Source: an uncultured Coprococcus sp. (lineage in GTDB: Bacteria; Bacillota; Clostridia; Lachnospirales; Lachnospiraceae). Taken from it: 7,253 bases of DNA. Of the stretch, positions 1 through 4,840 are shown piece by piece. The first letter of the stretch is position 1, and the number at the start of each line of letters is the position of its first letter. Location of the stretch: NCBI GenBank assembly GCA_900548315.1, contig URJU01000114.1, positions 1 to 7,253 of the forward strand, written 5' to 3'. The translations under genes were made by a program, and so were the position numbers. The notes under the pieces were generated by a model that saw only the letters and a list, made by a program, of their open reading frames with translations, was not told where the DNA came from and made no database searches.

Positions 1-46
1 TTGATATACTCATAAAAGTTTAAAAAATACTTAAGAGGTAGATGAG

Positions 47-550
47 ATGAGTTTATTAAAAGAATGGCGTGATTACGCATATGGATTAGATGACAGAACA
101 CCGGAGGGTAAGGAGTTCTGGCTGAATTATTTTCAGGCTGAGAAGGGTGTATATGAGAAACTTCTTGCAAATCCGCTTGCAGACACAGAGCATGGAACAG
201 TAAAAGAACTTGCGGATAAGTATGGTCTTACCATTCAGCATATGATAGGTTTTCTGGATGGAATAGATGACAGCCTTATGGAGTCCAACAATCTTGATGA
301 TGTGACAGAGGATTCAGAGGTAAAACTTGCAATTGACTATGAGAAACTTTATATGAACATGGTTGAGTGCAATGCAGAGTGGCTTTATACTCTTCCACAG
401 TGGGATGGAATATTCCCTAAGGAGAAGAGAGATGAGCTTTATAAGATCCAGAAGTCTTCAAAGACTATTATAAAGGCGCCGAAGGTTGGAAGAAATGATC
501 CATGCCCTTGTGGAAGTGGTCTCAAGTACAAGAAGTGCTGTGGCAAATAA
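47..550 (+). CDS. SEC-C motif protein of unknown function
   Basis: A 167-residue soluble protein with no visible signal peptide or membrane segment. The recognisable part is the C-terminus (residues 149-166), a SEC-C motif: RNDPCPCGSG, then KKCCG, with Cys153, Cys155, Cys164 and Cys165 placed as CxC...CC. In the family this motif binds zinc; it ends SecA, where it contacts SecB and the ribosome, and is also found on many small uncharacterised proteins. Residues 1-145 are mostly charged and probably helical, with a run of acidic residues around 70-92, and I do not recognise them as a named domain. The ATG start is supported by AGAGG at 34-38, eight bases upstream. A possible -10 box, TATACT at 5-10, lies upstream, but its -35 would be outside the window. 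A strong inverted repeat follows the stop, so the gene probably ends its transcript. The motif call is firm; a partner or function cannot be assigned. Confidence 0.88.
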   Translation: MSLLKEWRDYAYGLDDRTPEGKEFWLNYFQAEKGVYEKLLANPLADTEHGTVKELADKYGLTIQHMIGFLDGIDDSLMESNNLDDVTEDSEVKLAIDYEKLYMNMVECNAEWLYTLPQWDGIFPKEKRDELYKIQKSSKTIIKAPKVGRNDPCPCGSGLKYKKCCGK

Positions 551-581
551 TTATATAGTGATATCAGTTTAACAATTTATA

Positions 582-627
582 AATCAATAAGGCGGTTAAA
601 GATTGATCTTTAACCGCCTTATTGATT
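582..627 (+). terminator. Perfect 22-bp inverted repeat, probable bidirectional intrinsic terminator
   Basis: Bases 582-603 are the exact reverse complement of 606-627, leaving two central bases (604-605). The core GGCGGTTAAAGA/TCTTTAACCGCC is GC-bearing, and outside it lie AT-rich stretches (TTATTGATT on the plus strand) that could serve as imperfect U-tracts in either direction. It sits 32 bases after the SEC-C stop and 44 bases before the helicase start, so its simplest role is to terminate the upstream transcript. The U-tract is interrupted, and a perfect palindrome this long could instead be a protein binding site. Confidence 0.7.
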
Positions 628-655
628 GCTTTGGCAGTATAACCGGAGAATGTGC

Positions 656-661
656 AGGAGG
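656..661 (+). promoter_or_regulatory. Strong Shine-Dalgarno fixing the GTG start of the helicase
   Basis: AGGAGG at 656-661, continuing as TGAT to 665, gives a ten-base match to the 3' end of 16S rRNA. It lies nine bases before GTG at 671, and the protein read from there begins directly with the helicase Q-motif region, which settles this unusual start. A possible -10 (TATAAC, 638-643) lies upstream, but I see no acceptable -35 at the right distance. Confidence 0.75.
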
Positions 662-670
662 TGATAGCAA

Positions 671-2668
671 GTGGAGTTTAATAATGCACAGAAAAAAGCA
701 ATATGTCATGGAGATGGTCCAATGATGCTTCTTGCTGGACCGGGATCGGGAAAAACTACAGTACTTACACACCGGATAAAGCATATGGTACAGGAACAGT
801 GTATACGACCGGAAAATATTTTGGTGATTACATTCACAAAGGCTGCTGCTGGCGAGATGAAAAATCGATTCCAAAGTCTCTGCCCAGATGTACGGGGGGT
901 GACATTTGGAACTTTTCATTCGGTTTTTTTTTGGATATTGAGAAATGCATATAATTATACGGGCGCGGATATTGCAACTGATGCTGAGAGATGTGGAGCT
1001 GTGAGGGATAGTATAGAAAGACATGGTTTCAGGTACGATAGCCAGGAAGATTTTTCAAGAAATGTCCTCGGTGAGATTGGTTATGTAAAAAGTGAGATGC
1101 GGGATTTATCAGGATATGTGAGTGCAACCATGAAAACAGAGGATTTCCAGATCGTGTATAATGAATATGAGCATTTTCTCCGCAGTAGAGGTAAGATAGA
1201 TTTTGATGATATGTTGGTGTTTACATATGAGCTGTTTACTCAGAGGGACGATATTATAGATATGTGGAGAAACAAATTCAGATACATCCTAATAGATGAG
1301 TTTCAGGATATAAATTCAATACAGTATGAGACGATCAGGATGCTTGCCGGAAAAAGAAAGAATATATTTGTGGTTGGCGATGATGATCAGTCTATATATG
1401 GGTTTAGAGGAGCGGCTCCAGCTATAATGAAGAGGTTCCCGGAGGACTTTCCTGGAACCGTTATAGAGTATTTAAATGTAAATTACAGATGCAGCTATGA
1501 TGTGGTGGAGTGTTCTAAGAGGGTTATAAAGAACAATGCTGATCGATATGACAAAAATCTGCAGTCAGAGTATATTCCTGGTCAAAGCGACAGAGTTCAT
1601 ATAGTCAAGGTGAAAGATGTGGCAGAGCAGAACCGAAAGATAGTAGATAGAATAAGAGAACTCAATAATTCAGGAATATCATATTCAGACATTGCTGTGA
1701 TATTCAGGACCAACACAGAACCGAGAGGACTCTCATCAAGGCTTATGGAAAATGGAATACCTTTTTCCATGAAGGACAGTATCCCGAATATTTTTACCCA
1801 TTTTCTGGCCGAGAACATATTTGACTATATAAGACTTGCCAGAGGCAGCAGGGACAGACAGATATTGTTCAGGGTGCTAAACAAGCCGAATCGCTATATA
1901 AGCCGGGATGCAATAGATTCTTCCCAGTTTGATTTTGAAAAGATGCGACAGTATTACAAGGACAAATATCGTATAGTGAACAACATAAATGTGCTGGAAA
2001 ACGATCTAGAGAGAATAGGCAGACTTGCTCCATATGCTGCAGTAAATTATATAAGAAAAGCTGTGGGGCTTGATGCGTATGTGCAGGAGTATGCAGAGTA
2101 TAGAGGAGTGAACGCTGATGATTACATGGATGTGCTTGAGGAGATACAGGAGAGTGCCAGGGATTTTCTCAGCATTGACGGATGGTTTGAGTATGTGAAG
2201 GAGTATACGAAGGAACTTGCGAAAAAAAACAGGAGTGGAGTGTCCGTGAGCGATTCTGTCACACTGACTACTATGCATTCTGCCAAGGGACTGGAATATT
2301 CATACGTGTTTATAATGGATGCTGTTGAGGGAATGACGCCACACCGAAAATCTGTGGAGAACGGTAACGTGGAGGAGGAGCGTAGACTCTTTTATGTTGC
2401 TGTCACAAGGGCGAAATATGGGTTGTATATATATGTACCGCAAAAGGTGTTTGGAAAGAGTGTACAGGCGTCAAGATTTGTACAGGAAATGCTGGTGGAC
2501 AGGAATCTGATAAAAGCCGGTAATAAAATAATCCACAAGAGATACGGGAAAGGTGTAATAACCTTTGCCGATGATAAAAAATTGTGTGTATTTTTTGAAA
2601 AGACGGGAGAGACAAAGACCCTCAGCCTTGAATATACCATCTCCAATGAACTGATAGAAAACGCATGA
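671..2668 (+). CDS. UvrD/PcrA-like superfamily 1A ATP-dependent DNA helicase
   Basis: A 665-residue cytoplasmic 3'-5' DNA translocase/helicase of the UvrD/Rep family. All core motifs are visible in order: Q-motif region (FNNAQKKAI, 3-11), Walker A AGPGSGKT (22-29, Lys28), motif Ia ITFTKAAAGEM (53-63), GTFHS (80-84), Walker B DEFQD (209-213), motif III VGDDDQSIYGFRGA (235-248), motif IV NVNYRC (269-274), motif V TTMHSAKGLEY (533-543), and motif VI EERRLFYVAVTRAK (569-582). Residues about 616-656 (HKRYGKGVITF and following) resemble the Tudor-like C-terminal domain of PcrA/UvrD, which can bind RNA polymerase. The protein is shorter than typical PcrA (about 720-740 residues), and motif III reads IYGFRGA rather than the PcrA IYRWRGA. 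It is therefore more likely the accessory Clostridia-type UvrD paralogue than PcrA itself. Likely roles are repair or clearing of protein and transcription obstacles; the exact pathway is inferred. It starts at GTG with a near-perfect ribosome binding site. A T9 run (924-932) and an A8 run (2222-2229) lie inside an intact frame. Confidence 0.93.
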   Translation: MEFNNAQKKAICHGDGPMMLLAGPGSGKTTVLTHRIKHMVQEQCIRPENILVITFTKAAAGEMKNRFQSLCPDVRGVTFGTFHSVFFWILRNAYNYTGADIATDAERCGAVRDSIERHGFRYDSQEDFSRNVLGEIGYVKSEMRDLSGYVSATMKTEDFQIVYNEYEHFLRSRGKIDFDDMLVFTYELFTQRDDIIDMWRNKFRYILIDEFQDINSIQYETIRMLAGKRKNIFVVGDDDQSIYGFRGAAPAIMKRFPEDFPGTVIEYLNVNYRCSYDVVECSKRVIKNNADRYDKNLQSEYIPGQSDRVHIVKVKDVAEQNRKIVDRIRELNNSGISYSDIAVIFRTNTEPRGLSSRLMENGIPFSMKDSIPNIFTHFLAENIFDYIRLARGSRDRQILFRVLNKPNRYISRDAIDSSQFDFEKMRQYYKDKYRIVNNINVLENDLERIGRLAPYAAVNYIRKAVGLDAYVQEYAEYRGVNADDYMDVLEEIQESARDFLSIDGWFEYVKEYTKELAKKNRSGVSVSDSVTLTTMHSAKGLEYSYVFIMDAVEGMTPHRKSVENGNVEEERRLFYVAVTRAKYGLYIYVPQKVFGKSVQASRFVQEMLVDRNLIKAGNKIIHKRYGKGVITFADDKKLCVFFEKTGETKTLSLEYTISNELIENA

Positions 2669-2717
2669 GAGCGGGCTGGCATATAAAATATAATGAGTTG
2701 GGGAATTAATTGGTAAA

Positions 2718-2785
2718 TACCACATGGATTGGGTACATACCATTGTGAGAGATGGTTTTATATATGTACCGTTATCCGTGTGGTA
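2718..2785. repeat. Nested inverted-repeat (long imperfect hairpin) in convergent intergenic gap
   Basis: Three inverted-repeat pairs are nested in register. Outer: 2718-2729 with 2774-2785, 12 pairs including one G-T. Middle: 2732-2739 (GGTACATA) with 2763-2770 (TATGTACC), 8 perfect pairs. Inner: 2740-2743 with 2752-2755, 4 pairs. The gap lies between the helicase stop and the stop of the minus-strand DUF1292 gene. A smaller hairpin follows at 2789-2807 (CTGATCT, five-base loop, AGATCAG) and overlaps the DUF1292 stop codon. The position suits a shared terminator for convergent genes, but neither strand has a clear U-tract, so a small structured RNA or a remnant repeat element is also possible. 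Most of the 135-bp gap is occupied by these two structures. Confidence 0.5.
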
Positions 2786-2803
2786 ACTCTGATCTCATAT
2801 AGA

Positions 2804-3109
2804 TCAGTATTCATCATCTGAGTTGAATTCGAGATCATCAAGGATCTCATCAAGGGCATCGGCGGCTCTGTTGAATTCGTCTTCATCTGTGATGCCTTCG
2901 AGGTCAACATCGTCGCCATTTTCTGTGTATCGATATATTAGAATGTCTGAGTCTTCATCGTCTTCTGGAAGAAGAGCAACGTAAGATATATCGTCAGCCT
3001 CAAATTTGGCAATCACCTCACAACTGCAGGTTGTACCATCGTCATAAGTTATATCGATCATCTCAATATCATCCATATCACTAGAAATATCGTTTTGTAT
3101 GTTTGCCAT
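2804..3109 (-). CDS. DUF1292 family small acidic protein
   Basis: A 101-residue protein with 36 Asp/Glu and only three Lys/Arg, so extremely acidic, with no signal peptide or membrane segment. Residues about 14-62 form the beta-rich DUF1292 core: a DGT turn, then CEVIAKFEADDISYVALLPEDD, then DILIYRYTENG, followed by an acidic helical tail. The fold class is widespread in Firmicutes (B. subtilis YrzB is a member), usually as a short cytoplasmic protein, and no biochemical role is established that I can name. The start is secured by AAAGGAG (complement of 3117-3123), seven bases upstream of ATG. A consensus promoter gives a very short leader of about 19 nt. It is alone on its strand, convergent with the helicase and divergent from glgA. 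In many Firmicutes DUF1292 genes sit near ruvX or a Fur-type regulator, but no such neighbours are present here. Confidence 0.85.
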   Translation of the reverse strand: MANIQNDISSDMDDIEMIDITYDDGTTCSCEVIAKFEADDISYVALLPEDDEDSDILIYRYTENGDDVDLEGITDEDEFNRAADALDEILDDLEFNSDDEY

Positions 3110-3134
3110 GTAGAATCTCCTTTGCTTTTTTTAT

Positions 3135-3163
3135 ATCATAAAATTAACGGGCACGCTTGTCAA
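3135..3163 (-). promoter_or_regulatory. Consensus sigma-A promoter for the DUF1292 gene
   Basis: On the minus strand the -35 is a perfect TTGACA (3163-3158), the spacer is exactly 17 bp, and the -10 is TATGAT (3140-3135). The predicted start is near 3128, about 19 bases before the ATG. This is the best promoter in the window and suggests strong, probably constitutive expression unless a repressor binds. Confidence 0.85.
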
Positions 3164-3168
3164 CTTTA

Positions 3169-3197
3169 TTGAATTATAGGAGCTGCTGTGATATAAT
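3169..3197 (+). promoter_or_regulatory. Sigma-A promoter for glgA
   Basis: TTGAAT (3169-3174), a 17-bp spacer and a perfect TATAAT (3192-3197). The predicted start is near 3204, leaving a leader of about 138 nt before glgA. Its -35 lies five bases from the -35 of the divergent DUF1292 promoter, so polymerases on the two promoters would occupy overlapping DNA. A second TATAAT at 3278-3283 lacks a matching -35. Confidence 0.72.
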
Positions 3198-3203
3198 ATC
3201 AAC

Positions 3204-3341
3204 ATATTTGCGTGGGCATAAGGAGACTGCCGGGCGTGGGTGCAGGACTGGTCATAAAGGGAATGTTACAGAGGAAGTATAATAACAGGAATACTTAAAT
3301 GACTTGTGAGCTGACTTAGATGTTATGGAGGGTTTTATTAG
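3204..3341 (+). promoter_or_regulatory. Long 5' leader of glgA with GC-rich imperfect direct repeat and mini-ORF
   Basis: The predicted untranslated leader contains a local GC-rich patch. In it GCGTGGG occurs at 3210-3216 and 3234-3240, each followed by a related AGGA...CTG stretch, forming an imperfect tandem repeat with 24-base spacing. A six-codon reading frame (ATG at 3299, stop TAG at 3317-3319, peptide MTCELT) lies behind an AGGA eight bases upstream. The glgA ribosome binding site is GGAGGG at 3327-3332. I recognise no known riboswitch class, and no strong hairpin is evident. A regulatory role is possible but unproven. Confidence 0.35.
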
Positions 3342-4778
3342 ATGAAGAAAATTGCATATGTAGCGTCAGAGTGTGTGCCATTTATAAAGACGGGTGGACT
3401 TGCAGATGTTGTTGGAACACTTCCAAAGATATTTGACAGGAAGGAATATGACGTAAGAGTTATAATGCCTAATTATCTTTGTATACCGAATAAATATAGG
3501 GAGAAGATGCAGTATATTACACATTTTTATATGGATATCGGATATAAAAATGACTATGTAGGTGTTATGTATCTTGAATATGAGGGTGTGAAGGTTTACT
3601 TTATCGATAATGAGTACTATTTCAATGGACCTACGCCGTACGGTGATGTCAAGTGGGATATAGAGAAGTTCTGTTATTTCTCAAAGGCGGCGCTGTCTAT
3701 ACTGCCTTCCATAGGTTTTCAGCCTGATATAATACATTGTCATGATTGGCAGGCAGGTCTGGTTCCTGTATATCTCAAGACACTTTTTGCTGGTGATCTT
3801 TTTTATACGAGCATGAAGTCAGTTATGACCATACACAACCTGCAGTTCCAGGGCAAGTGGGATATCAAGACAATCCAGGAGTACTCAGGACTGCCTGATT
3901 ATGTCTTTACACCGGACAAGCTTGAGGTTCAGAAGGATGCAGCCATGCTAAAGGGCGGACTCGTATATGCTGATAAGATAACTACAGTCAGCAACACCTA
4001 TGCAAAGGAGATCCAGACACCATATTATGGAGAGGGGCTTGATGGCCTTCTGAGTGCAAGATGGCAGTCATTGTGGGGAATAGTCAACGGTATAGATTAC
4101 GAGGTATGGAATCCGGCTACGGATCCTCAGATATATAAGAATTACAGTATTGATAACTTCAGAGAGCTAAAGAAGATCAACAAGATGGAACTCCAGAAGG
4201 AATGTGGACTTCCTCAGGATGAGAATCAGTTCGTAATCGGTATAATCTCAAGACTTACGGATCAGAAGGGACTTGATCTCGTTGATAGGATCATGAATGA
4301 TATATGCTGTGATGGCGTTCAGTTCATAGTTCTCGGAACAGGTGATGTCAGATATGAGAATATGTTCAGATACTATCAGGGAATACATCCTGCAAAGGTG
4401 TCTGCGAACATATACTATTCGGATGAGAGATCACATAAGATGTATGCGGGATGTGATGTAATGCTTGTCCCATCGAGATTTGAGCCGTGCGGACTTACAC
4501 AGCTCATGGCACTCAGATATGGAACTGTTCCGGTTGTCAGAGAGACAGGTGGTCTTGCGGATACAGTAGAGGCATACAATCAGTTTGAGGGAACCGGCAC
4601 GGGATTTTCGTTTGCAAACTATGATCCTTATGAACTCTTAAATGCGATCAATTATGCAAAGGAAGTATACTACAACAATAAAGAGGCGTGGTATTATATA
4701 CAGGAGCGTGGCATGAGACAGGATTACTCATGGTACAATTCAGCGAATATATACAAGGATCTGTATAATTCATTATAA
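3342..4778 (+). CDS. glgA: Glycogen synthase (ADP-glucose type, GT5 family)
   Basis: A 478-residue enzyme, almost exactly the length of E. coli GlgA (477). It transfers glucose from ADP-glucose to the non-reducing end of an alpha-1,4-glucan during cytoplasmic glycogen synthesis. The N-terminal Rossmann domain opens with the ADP-glucose loop KTGGLADV (16-23) and contains HCHDWQAG (132-139) and TIHNLQFQG (163-171, with the conserved His165). The linker region carries YADKITTVS (209-217) and VNGIDYEVWNP (248-258). The C-terminal domain has SRLTDQKG (303-310, Arg304 and Lys309), then PSRFEPCGLTQL (377-388) with catalytic Glu381 and Cys383, then RETGGLADTV (400-409). All key residues are present. 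The start is backed by GGAGGG nine bases upstream. The gene stands alone between its own promoter and a strong terminator; glgC, glgD, glgB and glgP, its usual pathway partners, are not in the window. It may be controlled through the long leader or the divergent promoter. Confidence 0.96.
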   Translation: MKKIAYVASECVPFIKTGGLADVVGTLPKIFDRKEYDVRVIMPNYLCIPNKYREKMQYITHFYMDIGYKNDYVGVMYLEYEGVKVYFIDNEYYFNGPTPYGDVKWDIEKFCYFSKAALSILPSIGFQPDIIHCHDWQAGLVPVYLKTLFAGDLFYTSMKSVMTIHNLQFQGKWDIKTIQEYSGLPDYVFTPDKLEVQKDAAMLKGGLVYADKITTVSNTYAKEIQTPYYGEGLDGLLSARWQSLWGIVNGIDYEVWNPATDPQIYKNYSIDNFRELKKINKMELQKECGLPQDENQFVIGIISRLTDQKGLDLVDRIMNDICCDGVQFIVLGTGDVRYENMFRYYQGIHPAKVSANIYYSDERSHKMYAGCDVMLVPSRFEPCGLTQLMALRYGTVPVVRETGGLADTVEAYNQFEGTGTGFSFANYDPYELLNAINYAKEVYYNNKEAWYYIQERGMRQDYSWYNSANIYKDLYNSL

Positions 4779-4782
4779 AAAT

Positions 4783-4821
4783 AAAAGGGGCAGAGAATGA
4801 TTTGCATTTTCTGCCTTTTTT
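4783..4821 (+). terminator. Strong intrinsic terminator after glgA
   Basis: A 17-bp stem pairs 4783-4799 with 4805-4821 around a five-base loop, with three G-T pairs and no true mismatches. The core is GGCAGAGAATG/CATTTTCTGCC, followed by a run of six T. It begins five bases after the glgA stop. The matching A-tract on the 5' arm makes it potentially bidirectional. It ends six bases before the Shine-Dalgarno of the next gene, so it also forms part of any readthrough leader of rqcH. Confidence 0.9.
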
Positions 4822-4827
4822 AAGGAC

Positions 4828-4832
4828 AGGAG
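4828..4832 (+). promoter_or_regulatory. rqcH: Ribosome binding site deciding the rqcH start
   Basis: AGGAG at 4828-4832 lies eight bases before ATG 4841, where the family-typical MAFDGIVI begins. The frame stays open upstream to a TTG at 4802, but that codon falls inside the loop of the terminator hairpin and has no ribosome binding site, so the longer 594-residue reading is rejected. Confidence 0.8.
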
Positions 4833-4840
4833 AGACATTT

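Noticed and set aside
596..1024. Open frame on the minus strand
   Set aside because: It overlaps the palindrome and the conserved helicase N-terminus, has no ribosome binding site that I see, and its product is an unconvincing Ser/Cys/His-rich composition typical of antisense shadows.
2392..2743. Several overlapping minus-strand open frames over the helicase 3' end
   Set aside because: They lie antisense to the conserved motif VI and Tudor-like region, overlap each other in different frames, and show no recognisable domain.
3278..3283. Second glgA promoter at TATAAT
   Set aside because: No -35-like hexamer lies 16-18 bases upstream, and there is no extended -10 TGn.
3204..3326. Known riboswitch (for example c-di-GMP or preQ1) in the glgA leader
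   Set aside because: The GTGGG words recall parts of GC-rich aptamers, but I could not assemble the conserved core of any known class, nor a terminator or anti-terminator pair.
4802..4840. TTG start giving a 594-residue RqcH
   Set aside because: The TTG lies in the terminator loop, has no ribosome binding site, and adds residues not typical of the family. ATG 4841 has AGGAG at a good distance and starts with the family-typical MAFDGIVI.
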